DNA from: an uncultured Erythrobacter sp.
Lineage (GTDB): Bacteria; Pseudomonadota; Alphaproteobacteria; Sphingomonadales; Sphingomonadaceae
Direction of reading: 5' to 3'
Length of the DNA: 64,000 nt
NCBI GenBank assembly: GCA_947502305.1
Contig: CANMZA010000001.1
Coordinates: forward strand, 1,984,001-2,048,000
Positions 17,924 to 26,847 of the stretch are shown piece after piece. The position numbers were made by a program, and so were the translations under genes. Below the pieces are notes generated by a model. It had not been told where the DNA came from and searched no databases. It worked only from the letters and a program-made list of their open reading frames with translations. Each line of letters begins with the position of its first letter. The first letter of the stretch is position 1.

Positions 17924-18646
17924 TTATTCCTCATGTGATTTTGCGCGTTTGTCTCGGGCCGCCAATCGGGCCGCCTCCAATGCGCCAAGAAAGCCATCGG
18001 CCCGCGCATACAGCGCCGCGTCCCATTCGGCATTGCTGACCTGCTTACCCAGCCGCGCCAGACTGGTGACGCCAAATTCTTCGATCCCGCAGGGCACAAT
18101 CCCGCCAAAATGCGACAGGTCCGGATCAAGATTGACGGAAAATCCGTGCATCGTGACCCATCGCCGCACGCGCACGCCAATCGCGCCGATCTTCGCCTCT
18201 CGCCCGTCAATATCCTGGCACCAGATACCCACGCGCCCCGGTGCGCGCCATGCCTCAACCCCAAAATCCGACAGCGTATCAATCACCCACCCTTCGATGG
18301 AATGGACGAAACAGCGCACATCCTTGCCGCGTTTTCCCAGATCGATCATCAGATAGCCGACCCGCTGGCCCGGCCCATGATAGGTGTATCGCCCGCCGCG
18401 CCCGGCCTCGATCACTTCAAAACGCGGATCGACCAATTCGCTCGGGTCCGCGCTGGTCCCGGCGGTGTAAACCGGCGGATGTTCGAGCATCCATGCCAGT
18501 TCCCCCCTCTCGCCAGCGGCAACCCCGCGGGCGCGTTCATCCATCTCCGCCAGCGCATGAGTGTAGGGCACGGCGTCATCGCTATGCCGCCATTCAAGCG
18601 CGGCGGCATGCGTCAATGGGGCCAAATCAGGAGCAATGCTTGCCAT
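17924..18646 (-). CDS. lipB: Lipoyl(octanoyl) transferase LipB
   Basis: LipB moves octanoyl groups from acyl carrier protein to lipoyl domains, the first step of de novo lipoate assembly. The 240 residues contain [20 protein letters not shown], the catalytic lysine segment [20 protein letters not shown], and the catalytic cysteine in [16 protein letters not shown]. The ATG at 18646 is chosen because family similarity begins soon after it; the longer frame upstream has no family pattern. It is divergent from the membrane protein at 18739. lipA is not in the window. Confidence 0.93.
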   Translation of the reverse strand: MASIAPDLAPLTHAAALEWRHSDDAVPYTHALAEMDERARGVAAGERGELAWMLEHPPVYTAGTSADPSELVDPRFEVIEAGRGGRYTYHGPGQRVGYLMIDLGKRGKDVRCFVHSIEGWVIDTLSDFGVEAWRAPGRVGIWCQDIDGREAKIGAIGVRVRRWVTMHGFSVNLDPDLSHFGGIVPCGIEEFGVTSLARLGKQVSNAEWDAALYARADGFLGALEAARLAARDKRAKSHEE

Positions 18647-18738
18647 GACGCTGAGGTGGCGGCATTGACGCCGCAGATCAAGCGGCGATTTTCGCCAATC
18701 CTGCCAAAAGCCACGTTCAGCAAATAGGGGAATTTTCC

Positions 18739-19578
18739 ATGAAACTCGATATGGGCAAGACATGGAACCAAGCGACCGCACTGCTGAAAGGCAATGCTGG
18801 TTTGGTCGCGACGATGGTTGGCCTGTATTATTTCCTGCCATCCTTCGCCATCGCCTTGTTTGTGCCAGAGATCGCCAATCCTACGCCGCCTGCCGCGCCG
18901 CCGGGGACCGATCCGCAGGTTGCGATGGAGGCGATGGTTGCCTCCATGCAAGAAGCCTATCTTCGCGGCTGGCCGTATTTTCTGGTGATGACGATTGCGC
19001 AGTATATTGGCGCGGTGTCGGTGCTCTCGCTGTTCCCAGAACGCGGCGGTGCGACCGTGGGCGAGGCGATGGCGGCGGGTTTGCGCGGGGCTGGAACGTA
19101 TTTCGTCACGCAAATCCTATTCATTCTGGGCGCGGGGATTGTGTTTGGGGCGCTTGTCGGTTTGACCTTTGCGTTGTCGCCTGCGCTGGGCGTTATTGTT
19201 GGGTTTATCCTGTTTATCGGCCTGATTTATGTGTCGATCAAATTGATCCTTGTCCCGGCGGTTATCGGTATGGAGAGGCAGCTTAATCCGATTGCCGCGA
19301 TGAAGCGGTCTTGGGCTTTGTCGAAGGGCAATTCGCTCTTGATTTTTATCTTCTTGCTGGTGCTGTTCATTGTCATCGGCCTCATTTCGCTTTTGGTGTC
19401 GCTGGTTTTGACCACGGTTTTGGCGGCGTTTGGCGGGCAGATTGCCACGATCGGCACTGCGCTCATCTCAAGCCTGACCAGCGCCGCGCTGGGCGGGCTG
19501 TTCTTGGTTGTGCTTGCGGCGATCCACCGGCAATTGTCGGCGCCCGCGGATCGCCAAGATATTGAGGCGTTTGATTGA
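18739..19578 (+). CDS. Multi-pass membrane protein, sphingomonad type, unknown function
   Basis: A 279-residue integral membrane protein with about six helices. One is near residues 20-42, and four or more lie between 80 and 260, e.g. [19 protein letters not shown] and [20 protein letters not shown]. The middle has the pattern [26 protein letters not shown]. This resembles the membrane domain often annotated beside glycerophosphodiester phosphodiesterases, but no catalytic domain is present. The MFS gene follows 46 bases later on the same strand, so they may share a transcript. Confidence 0.7.
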   Translation: MKLDMGKTWNQATALLKGNAGLVATMVGLYYFLPSFAIALFVPEIANPTPPAAPPGTDPQVAMEAMVASMQEAYLRGWPYFLVMTIAQYIGAVSVLSLFPERGGATVGEAMAAGLRGAGTYFVTQILFILGAGIVFGALVGLTFALSPALGVIVGFILFIGLIYVSIKLILVPAVIGMERQLNPIAAMKRSWALSKGNSLLIFIFLLVLFIVIGLISLLVSLVLTTVLAAFGGQIATIGTALISSLTSAALGGLFLVVLAAIHRQLSAPADRQDIEAFD

Positions 19579-19624
19579 TGCCCCGCGCAAACGCGGCCGG
19601 CGCGCCGGATAGACGGCCATAACA

Positions 19625-20986
19625 ATGGCAGAACCTGTGGCGGCTCAAACAAATCCGATTTCTAGCGAGCGGATGGCGCTGCTGTTCATCGTCATGCTCG
19701 TCACCGCCGCTGGCAATACGGCGATGCAATCGGTGATGCCGTCGATTGGCACTGCGTTGCAGGTGAACGATGTCTGGATCAGCCTTGCCTATTCTTGGTC
19801 GGCATTGCTGTGGGTTGTGTGCGCACCAATTTGGGCGCGGCGGTCGGATCGGCGCGGGCGTAAGGCGATGATGGCGCTGGGGCTGGTTGGTTTTGTGACG
19901 TCGATGGCCCTGTGCGGATTGGTGCTGTGGGTTGGATTGTCGGGCTGGCTTTCGGCGTTTTGGGCGCTGATCGCTTTTGCTGCCGCGCGCAGCCTTTATG
20001 GCGGTTTTGGCAGCGCCGCCCCTCCGGCGGTGCAGGCTTATGTCGCGTCTCGCACTCCGCGTGCTCAGCGTACCAAAGCGCTGTCGCTGATCGCGTCGAG
20101 TTTTGGGTTGGGTACAGTGATTGGCCCTGCGCTCGCGCCGCTCATGGTCCTGCCATTTATGGGATTGGGTTTGACCGGGCCTTTCATATGTTTCGCGGCC
20201 ATTGGGCTGGCGGCGCTGGTGCTGCTGCGTTGGCGTTTGCCGAATGATGAACCGCAATTCGCCGCGCGCGGACAGGCGGCGGCCTATTCCAGCGGCCCAG
20301 AAGCGCCGACCGATGATGACGCAGAAGACGGCGCAGAAGAATATGGCGGTGCTGCGCTCTCCGAACCGGAGGAGCCGCGCCGTTTGAAATGGTTCGAACC
20401 GCGTCTGCGCCCTTGGGTGATTGCCGGTCTGGTTGGCGGTCATGCTCAGGCGATGGTTTTGGGCATTTCGGGCTTCTTGGTGCTTGACCGATTAGGCCTG
20501 CGCGGAACACCCGCCGAAGGGGCCGGTCCGGTTGGGTTGGTTTTGATGGCGGGCGCGATTGCGACTTTGCTGGCGCAATGGGGGCTGATCCCGCGTTTTA
20601 ATCTGGGGCCAAGAGCCGCGACCTTGTCAGGTATCTTGGTGGCCGCTGCTGGTGTCGCCTTGCTGGGCTTTGCCGGTGATCTGCACACAATTGCGCTGGG
20701 TTACGCGATTGCGTCCTTGGGTTTTGGCCTGTTTCGTCCCGGCACAACGGCGGGCACATCGCTGGCCGTGACCCGCGCAGAGCAAGGCCAAGCATCCGGC
20801 GTTGTCGCCAGCGTTGCAGGGGCCAGCTTTATCTATGCCCCGGCGCTGGGCGTGTTGCTTTACAATCTGAGCGATTGGATCGGCTTTGGCCTGATTATCG
20901 CGCTGTGTTTGGCGGTCTTTGCGCTGGGTTGGCGCGGGCTTGCCAGCGATGCGTCGCTGACGACCGAGCGTGAGGCTGTTCGATAG
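19625..20986 (+). CDS. MFS transporter
   Basis: A 453-residue major facilitator protein with about 12 helices. The loop 2-3 signature appears as WARRSDRRGRKAMMALGLVG, and the motif-C region reads IASSFGLGTVIGPALAPL, which suggests a drug/H+ antiporter-like member. The central cytoplasmic loop (about residues 215-260) is unusually acidic (DDDAEDGAEEYGG). Substrate unknown. Confidence 0.88.
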   Translation: MAEPVAAQTNPISSERMALLFIVMLVTAAGNTAMQSVMPSIGTALQVNDVWISLAYSWSALLWVVCAPIWARRSDRRGRKAMMALGLVGFVTSMALCGLVLWVGLSGWLSAFWALIAFAAARSLYGGFGSAAPPAVQAYVASRTPRAQRTKALSLIASSFGLGTVIGPALAPLMVLPFMGLGLTGPFICFAAIGLAALVLLRWRLPNDEPQFAARGQAAAYSSGPEAPTDDDAEDGAEEYGGAALSEPEEPRRLKWFEPRLRPWVIAGLVGGHAQAMVLGISGFLVLDRLGLRGTPAEGAGPVGLVLMAGAIATLLAQWGLIPRFNLGPRAATLSGILVAAAGVALLGFAGDLHTIALGYAIASLGFGLFRPGTTAGTSLAVTRAEQGQASGVVASVAGASFIYAPALGVLLYNLSDWIGFGLIIALCLAVFALGWRGLASDASLTTEREAVR

Positions 20987-21030
20987 GGCAGCGCCCTAAT
21001 ATGAAGTGGCAACAGAGGCGCGCGCGGCCC

Positions 21031-21375
21031 CTACAATAATTTGAGAACCTCATCCTGCGGGCGGCAAATGGCCACGCCTTTTTCGGTCTCTACCAAGGGG
21101 CGGTTAATCAGGATCGGATCCGCCGCCATCGCCGCCAAGACCGTCGGAGCATCCGCATCCGGCAATCCGCGTTCCTCCGCATCGGTCCCGCGCAGGCGCA
21201 GACCTTGCGCCGGGGTGATCCCAGCATCGGCATAGAGCTGCGCCAATTTCTCAGCCGTCGGCGGATTTTTCAGATATTCCACCACAGTCAGATCAATGTC
21301 GGCCCGTTCCTGAAGGATCGTCAAAGTCTTGCGCGATGTCCCGCATTTGGGGTTGTGCCAGATTGTCGCTTTCAT
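21031..21375 (-). CDS. arsC: ArsC-family arsenate reductase (glutaredoxin type)
   Basis: A 114-residue thioredoxin-fold protein with the active-site cysteine in HNPKCGTSRKTLTIL (Cys-x-x-S-R) and the substrate-binding arginine region PILINRPLVETEKGVAICRP. The family reduces arsenate to arsenite with glutathione and glutaredoxin. Similar Spx/YffB-like proteins exist, but the NRP segment and length favour ArsC. The ATG at 21375 is where family similarity begins; the frame is open upstream without support. No arsR or arsB lies nearby, and it is divergent from the TonB receptor. Confidence 0.85.
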   Translation of the reverse strand: MKATIWHNPKCGTSRKTLTILQERADIDLTVVEYLKNPPTAEKLAQLYADAGITPAQGLRLRGTDAEERGLPDADAPTVLAAMAADPILINRPLVETEKGVAICRPQDEVLKLL

Positions 21376-21458
21376 GCCTGCCGCTCCTTTTTGCATCAGC
21401 CGCTTTTTTCGCCTCGCCAATACGCACATAGCGGCGCAATTGCCACAATGTTTGTTTT

Positions 21459-21473
21459 TGAGAATTACTCTCA
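21459..21473. promoter_or_regulatory. Fur-box-like operator upstream of the TonB receptor
   Basis: TGAGAATTACTCTCA is a 7-1-7 palindrome with one deviation from the common TGAGAATnATTCTCA form. It lies within a longer perfect repeat, TTTTGAGA-ATTAC-TCTCAAAA (21456-21476). It sits about 65 bases before the siderophore receptor ATG, where iron-dependent repression would be expected. The site is read by eye; which iron regulator binds is inference. Confidence 0.65.
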
Positions 21474-21537
21474 AAAGAGCCCTTGCACTTGCGACTAGGT
21501 TGCAATAGCGACTGCTATATCGAACGGAAGGGACCAC

Positions 21538-23751
21538 ATGATTCACAAATTCTCACGCGCCGCGCTTCTTATTTCCTGCGCTGCAATTGCTTTCCCAGCG
21601 GCCGCCGAAAACAGCGCGCCGCAAAGCGGTGAGATCCTGTCCCCCCCAGGCCCAATCATGGATACTCAGGGCGAAGACATTCTCGTCACCGGCGATGTCC
21701 TGCAATCAAGTCAAATCAACTCGGTCAAAACCCCCACGCCGATCATCGACATCCCGCAAAGTCTGACGATCACGACGGATGAAGAAATCCTCGAACGCGG
21801 GATCACCAGCCTTGGCCAAATCGTCGATTACACGCCGGGCGTAAACACCTCGCAAGGCGAAGGGCACCGCGATGCCATCGTGTTTCGCGGGGTTCGCTCC
21901 ACCGCTGATTTCTTCATCGATGGCGTGCGCGACGACGTGCAATATTACCGCGGCCTCTATAATCTGGAACAGGTCGAAATCCTGCGCGGCCCCAATGCCC
22001 TGCTCTTCGGGCGCGGCGGTACGGGCGGCGTTCTGAACCGCGTGACCAAGAAAGGCGCCTTGGGCGAAACCTTTGGCGGCGGTCAGATCGCGATCGACAC
22101 ATTTGGTGAATTCAGCATCCAAGGCGACTTCAACCTCTCCAACAGCGAAAACGCCGCCTTCCGCCTCAATGCGTCCTACGAGAACCTGAACAATCACCGC
22201 GATTTTTACGACGGTGAACGCATCGGCATCAACCCCACCGCGCGTCTGGCCTTGGGCGAGGATACGATCCTTGATCTTTCCTATGAATATGCGAACCACG
22301 ACCGTTTCATTGATCGCGGGATTGTCACCGGCGACGATGGCCGTCCGGTTCAGGCCTTGCAGGACGTCGTCTTCGGCGATCCGGAAAACAATTTCCTCGA
22401 TCTGGAGGCGCATTTGCTGCGCGCCAATCTGCAACACAATTTCAGCGAGAATTGGAAAGGCGTCGTCACCGCGTTTTACGGCGATTATGACAAGGTCTAT
22501 TCCAACTTCTTCGCCAATGATTTTGACCCGGCGACAAATCAGGTTGAGCTAGACGGCTATATCGACACGACGGAGCGTCAAAACTTCATCCTGTCGGGCA
22601 ATTTGATCGGCGAATTTGAAACCGGCAGTTTGGGCCACACTTTGCTGGTCGGCGGCGAATTTATCAGCACCTCTTCCGATCAAAGCCGGTTCAACACGCG
22701 GTTTGACACGTCGGTCGATGATGTTGCTGCATTCGGCGTCGATCCTACCAGCAACCCGTTCCCGTTCTTTGGCGATCCGCGCACAGATCGGGCTGTGTTC
22801 GATGCGACACGCCCCCTTGATCTGTTCGGCAATGTCGGCACCTTGGCCGATGGCCGCACGACCACAAACAGCTTCAGCGATCTCAACGATTTCACTCAGG
22901 TCGAAGTCGATGTCCTCTCACTCTATATTCAAGATGAGATTGCCCTGACCGATTGGCTCAATGTTGTGATTGGCGGGCGTTTCGACAGTTTTGATATCGA
23001 AGTGCTCAACGTGCCAGCCGCAGATTTGCGCACCCGCAAGGATGAAGAATTTTCCCCGCGCGGCGGCCTGATCATCAAGCCGATGGGAAACATCTCGATC
23101 TATGCCAGCTATTCTGAGAGCTTCTTGCCGCGTTCGGGCGAGCAATTTGCGAACATCAATGGCAGCAATGATGCGCTCGCGCCCAACACTTTCACCAATC
23201 TCGAAGCGGGCGTAAAATGGGATTTCACCACTGGGCTTAGCCTGACGGCTGCGATCTTTGAGATCGAGCAGAGCTCTCCGCAAGTCGATGAGAATGACGC
23301 AGGTTCTTTCGTCGTGGTCGATTCCAATGTGCAGGGTTTTGAGCTGCAATTGCAGGGCCAAGTGATGCCGGGTTGGTCGGTTTCTGCGGGTTACAGTTTC
23401 CTTGATGGGGAACAGGTTGATCAAGCCGGCCCCACCGGTTTGCGCCCGCGCGAATTGCCAGAAAACATGTTCTCCATCTGGAACCAAGTGGAAGTCACCG
23501 ACCGTTTTGGCATCGGGCTTGGCCTGACGCATCAGGATGAAAGCTTCATCAACAATGGCAATTCAGCCGTGCTGCCCGCCTACACACGGATTGATGCGTC
23601 CGCTTATTACGATGTGTCGGACAATTTCCGCGTGCAAGTGAATGTCGAAAACCTGACGGACACGCTGTATTTCCCGAACAGCCATTCGACCCATCAGGCA
23701 AGCGTTGCCGCCCCACTAAATGCGCGGTTTGCGATCACTGGCCGGTTCTAA
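21538..23751 (+). CDS. TonB-dependent siderophore receptor
   Basis: A 737-residue outer-membrane receptor. It shows a signal peptide (MIHKFSRAALLISCAAIAF, cleaved near AAA), a TonB-box-like EDILVTGD near residue 48, a plug domain (QSLTITTDEEILERGITSL; VEILRGPNALLFGRGGTGGV), and a 22-strand barrel ending in the outer-membrane signature ARFAITGRF. Its plug resembles siderophore receptors such as FhuA/FcuA rather than vitamin or sugar receptors. GGAAGGGA precedes the ATG. Together with the Fur-like site this points to iron uptake. No siderophore biosynthesis or ABC transporter genes are adjacent. Confidence 0.92.
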   Translation: MIHKFSRAALLISCAAIAFPAAAENSAPQSGEILSPPGPIMDTQGEDILVTGDVLQSSQINSVKTPTPIIDIPQSLTITTDEEILERGITSLGQIVDYTPGVNTSQGEGHRDAIVFRGVRSTADFFIDGVRDDVQYYRGLYNLEQVEILRGPNALLFGRGGTGGVLNRVTKKGALGETFGGGQIAIDTFGEFSIQGDFNLSNSENAAFRLNASYENLNNHRDFYDGERIGINPTARLALGEDTILDLSYEYANHDRFIDRGIVTGDDGRPVQALQDVVFGDPENNFLDLEAHLLRANLQHNFSENWKGVVTAFYGDYDKVYSNFFANDFDPATNQVELDGYIDTTERQNFILSGNLIGEFETGSLGHTLLVGGEFISTSSDQSRFNTRFDTSVDDVAAFGVDPTSNPFPFFGDPRTDRAVFDATRPLDLFGNVGTLADGRTTTNSFSDLNDFTQVEVDVLSLYIQDEIALTDWLNVVIGGRFDSFDIEVLNVPAADLRTRKDEEFSPRGGLIIKPMGNISIYASYSESFLPRSGEQFANINGSNDALAPNTFTNLEAGVKWDFTTGLSLTAAIFEIEQSSPQVDENDAGSFVVVDSNVQGFELQLQGQVMPGWSVSAGYSFLDGEQVDQAGPTGLRPRELPENMFSIWNQVEVTDRFGIGLGLTHQDESFINNGNSAVLPAYTRIDASAYYDVSDNFRVQVNVENLTDTLYFPNSHSTHQASVAAPLNARFAITGRF

Positions 23752-23780
23752 ACGCTGGTTGTGGAGACTAGTTGTGGGAA

Positions 23781-24341
23781 CTAGCCCTCGGGCTCTTCGG
23801 AGCTTGGGGGCACCCTCAACGCCGGGACACTTTGCGCCGCATCGGCGGCGTCAATTCCGGGCGCTGGCGCGGCGCTGATGCTTTCGCGCCGCTGGACCAC
23901 GCGCCCTGCCCGCTGGACCGCATTGACCAAACGGGGATAGACCCCGCATCGGCACAAATTGGGGATCGCTGCCTCTATATCTGCCTGTGTCGGCGCGGAA
24001 TTTCGCTGCAACAAAGCCGCGCCCGCCATGACAATACCCGGCGTGCAATATCCGCACTGGATTGCTTGTTCGGCGACCATGGCTTGTTGCATCGGGTGCG
24101 AACGATCGCGCGATAACCCTTCAATCGTGGTGATCAAACGCCCCTCGGCCTCTGCCAAGGTTATCCGGCAAGAGCGCAATGCCGTGCCATCAACCAGCAC
24201 CATACACGCGCCCACGCAGTCACCCCCGCCGCAGCTTTTCGTGCCGGTCAGGTTCGCAGCCTCCCGCAACGCGTAAAGCAGCGGCATATCAGGATCGAGA
24301 TCAAACTCGACCGGGCGATTATTGATGGTCATGCGCGGCAT
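23781..24341 (-). CDS. Orphan (2Fe-2S) small subunit of a xanthine-dehydrogenase-type oxidoreductase
   Basis: A 186-residue protein with two [2Fe-2S] domains. The plant-ferredoxin-like N-terminal cluster is in TGTKSCGGGDCVGACMVLVD, and the helical C-terminal cluster is in AIQCGYCTPGIVMAG with NLCRCGVYPRLVNA. This matches the alpha subunit of isoquinoline 1-oxidoreductase/aldehyde oxidase enzymes, which pass electrons from a molybdenum subunit. No molybdopterin large subunit or FAD subunit is next to it, which is unusual. The C-terminal 30 residues are low complexity and Pro/Ala/Ser-rich. Confidence 0.88.
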   Translation of the reverse strand: MPRMTINNRPVEFDLDPDMPLLYALREAANLTGTKSCGGGDCVGACMVLVDGTALRSCRITLAEAEGRLITTIEGLSRDRSHPMQQAMVAEQAIQCGYCTPGIVMAGAALLQRNSAPTQADIEAAIPNLCRCGVYPRLVNAVQRAGRVVQRRESISAAPAPGIDAADAAQSVPALRVPPSSEEPEG

Positions 24342-24372
24342 CAGCGCACCTTATACAAACAACGTCGCAGGC

Positions 24373-25152
24373 TTAAGAGCGCCAGCTGTCGTCGATCTTA
24401 TCTACGCGGCGTTTCCACGCTTCGAAATCGAACACGCCCGCGCCGCCTTGGCTGGCCATCACATGCAGATCACGTTGATGCACATCGACAACCTCTTGCG
24501 GAACAATGTTGGCTTCGCCCTGTGACAGGGTGGCAACCTGAATTTCGCACGCGCGTTGCAGCGCCCACATTTTCACAAACATCCCTTGAATGCCTTTATC
24601 CATCACGACCGGGCCGTGATTGCGCAGCATCAAGATCGTATGATTGCCGAGATTTTGCACCAACCGCTCGCCTTCTTCGCTGCGGACGGTGACGCCTTCA
24701 AAATCGTGATAACCGATTTGGTTTTGGAAATTGCAGGCGTAAAAATTGGTCGGGACAAGGCCGTCTTTGTGGCTGCACACCGCCATGGTTGCGGTGGTGT
24801 GGACGTGGCAGATCGCGTCCGCCCGGCTGCCGAGATGTTTGTGGAAATAAGCGTGCTGCGTAAATCCAGCCTTGTTCACCATGTAAGGCGAGCCGCCGAC
24901 ATTGTTGCCTTCCACGTCAATTTTAACGAGGTTCGACGCGGTCACTTCGTCATAGAGCAAGCCGAACGGGTTGATCAGGAACGTATCCTCTTCCCCCGGC
25001 ACCTTTAAAGAGATGTGGTTATAGATCGATTCCGACCAGCCAAGATGATCAAAGATGCGGTAACAAGCCGCCAGATCGAGGCGCGCCTGCCATTCTTCTT
25101 TGCTGACTTTGCCTTCAAGATTGGTGTCGCCCGCTTTTAGCTGAGTTGCCAT
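24373..25152 (-). CDS. Class II aldolase/adducin-family protein
   Basis: A 259-residue cytoplasmic protein of the FucA/AraD fold. The metal-binding histidines are visible in AICHVHTTATMAV and in TILMLRNHGPVVMD, and WSESIYNHISLKVPGEEDTF is the conserved N-terminal motif. The aldol substrate is unknown; many sphingomonad members are annotated only to family. The ATG at 25152 follows AAAGAG and family similarity starts shortly after. It lies 31 bases upstream of the (2Fe-2S) gene on the same strand, so the two may form a transcript. Confidence 0.88.
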   Translation of the reverse strand: MATQLKAGDTNLEGKVSKEEWQARLDLAACYRIFDHLGWSESIYNHISLKVPGEEDTFLINPFGLLYDEVTASNLVKIDVEGNNVGGSPYMVNKAGFTQHAYFHKHLGSRADAICHVHTTATMAVCSHKDGLVPTNFYACNFQNQIGYHDFEGVTVRSEEGERLVQNLGNHTILMLRNHGPVVMDKGIQGMFVKMWALQRACEIQVATLSQGEANIVPQEVVDVHQRDLHVMASQGGAGVFDFEAWKRRVDKIDDSWRS

Positions 25153-25307
25153 GGAATGATCTCTTTCGCTTATTCTTGATTCAGCCACCTTATCGCATGG
25201 CACCGCCCACCTGCACAAGTATTTCGCAGAGGCCTCAGCTACATTGGTGCGGCAATACCGCTTTTGCCTTTGCCACATGGCAACGGTGCGGGTAGGCGCG
25301 CCTTTCC

Positions 25308-26729
25308 ATGAATGACAATGCATCCAGCCCTGCGGCGCCTGACACCGGATCAGAAAAACCCGAGTCAAGCTCTGCGCCAACTAGCGCAAAGCTGACGCAG
25401 GGAAGCATTACAGGGCATCTGGTCGGTCAGACCCTGCCCGCAATCATTGGTGTTGCCGCGATCATGTCGATTGGGCTGGTTGATGCCTATTTCATCGGTC
25501 AATTGGGCAGCGAGGCTCTGGCGGCGATTTCGTTTATTTTCCCAATCACAGTCGCGCTGTCCTCGCTTGGTGTGGGCGTGATGGTCGGGATCAATTCAGT
25601 GGTCGCGCGCGCCCTCGGCGAAGAGGACACAGACCGCGCCGCGCGGCGAGCGAATTTCGGCATCGTCTTTGCGGTTGGCACTGGCATTGCGCTTGGTTTG
25701 GCGCTGTTCGCGCTGCTTGATCCGCTGTTCATGCTGATGAACGCGCCCGATCACCTCTTGCCGCTGATCCGAACATATATGCAGCCCTTTGCCCTCGGCT
25801 TTCCGCTGATCTTGGCGATTATGGGCTTTAACGGCGTGCTGCGCGGCCAAGGAGAGGCCCGCAAGACGAGCCTTGTTTCCATCACCTATGCAGCGGTGAA
25901 TTGGGTGCTCGATCCGATCCTGATCACGGGCGCATTCGGCATTGAAGGTTTGGGCATTTTGGGCGCGGCCTATGCCACGATCATTGGCTGGGCCTTTGGC
26001 GTCGTCACGGCGGCTGTGTTGATGCGCAAAGCGGCCATTCCGCTCGATCTGTCTTTGCTCAAAGATAGCAATCTGCTTGACCCAGCCAAGGCGATCATGC
26101 GCGTCGCGGGACCAGCGGCCTTTTCCAATTCGATCAATCCGATTGGCCTGTCCATCCTAACGGCGCTGATTGCTTTGGAGGGTGAGGCGGCGGTCGCTGG
26201 ATTTGGCGCGGCGGGACGTTTGCAAAGTTTTGCGACGGTGCCGCTGCTCGCTCTATCGGGCTCTATCGGCGCGATTGTCGGCCAAAATTGGGGCGCGCGC
26301 GAATATGGACGATCCCGCTCGGCTGCGCTTTATGCGTTTGGATTTTGCATCATTTGGGGCCTCGGCATTGCTATCGCCATGGTCTCTGGCGGGGAATTCC
26401 TCGCCTATCTGTTCACAGACGATCCCGACGTGGTGGATGAATTTGCGCTCTATCTCAGCATTGCGGCCTGGGGCTATGCCGGGTTCGGTTTGCTGATTGT
26501 TGCAAACGGCATTTTGAACGCGGTCGATAAAGCCTCCTTCGCCCTCGCCCAATCGGCGGTGCGGGTGTTCCTCGTGATGTTGCCTGCCGCTTGGCTGCTG
26601 GTCGGCGGCTGGGGCAGCGCGGCGATCTACACCGCAGAATTGGCCGCCAATCTGTTTGGCGCTGTGACCGGCGCGGCGTTGATCTATTGGGTGCTGGTGC
26701 GCAAAGCACCGGATAAAACGCCCGCCTGA
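25308..26729 (+). CDS. MATE-family efflux transporter
   Basis: A 473-residue multidrug and toxic compound extrusion protein with about 12 helices in two halves (GLVDAYFIGQLGSEALAAIS in the first, AVAGFGAAGRLQSFATVPLL in the second). The N-terminal 30 residues are hydrophilic and Ser/Pro-rich. The family exports cationic compounds using H+ or Na+. It is divergent from the aldolase gene. No adjacent regulator is visible. Confidence 0.92.
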   Translation: MNDNASSPAAPDTGSEKPESSSAPTSAKLTQGSITGHLVGQTLPAIIGVAAIMSIGLVDAYFIGQLGSEALAAISFIFPITVALSSLGVGVMVGINSVVARALGEEDTDRAARRANFGIVFAVGTGIALGLALFALLDPLFMLMNAPDHLLPLIRTYMQPFALGFPLILAIMGFNGVLRGQGEARKTSLVSITYAAVNWVLDPILITGAFGIEGLGILGAAYATIIGWAFGVVTAAVLMRKAAIPLDLSLLKDSNLLDPAKAIMRVAGPAAFSNSINPIGLSILTALIALEGEAAVAGFGAAGRLQSFATVPLLALSGSIGAIVGQNWGAREYGRSRSAALYAFGFCIIWGLGIAIAMVSGGEFLAYLFTDDPDVVDEFALYLSIAAWGYAGFGLLIVANGILNAVDKASFALAQSAVRVFLVMLPAAWLLVGGWGSAAIYTAELAANLFGAVTGAALIYWVLVRKAPDKTPA

Positions 26730-26794
26730 TCGGCGCGTATCTGGTTACCGGCGCATATCTGGCCGTTCACTCTGATCCGAACGGTAGGTCTTCG

Positions 26795-26802
26795 TTAACC
26801 AT
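26795..26802 (+). promoter_or_regulatory. Possible CtrA half-site before cheA
   Basis: TTAACCAT matches the CtrA half-site common in front of alphaproteobacterial motility genes. It lies about 46 bases before the cheA ATG. A short direct repeat, CGGCGC-TATCTGG, occurs twice just upstream (26731-26752). An 8-base match is weak evidence on its own. Confidence 0.3.
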
Positions 26803-26847
26803 CACGCTTCATAAGCCCTTACTGACTGCAAAAGGGGCACAAGTGTC

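Noticed and set aside
23768..23784. CTAGTT-GTGGG-AACTAG as a terminator between the TonB receptor and the 2Fe-2S gene
   Set aside because: Only six base pairs, no T run, and it overlaps a small local duplication (GTTGTGG) and a stop codon.
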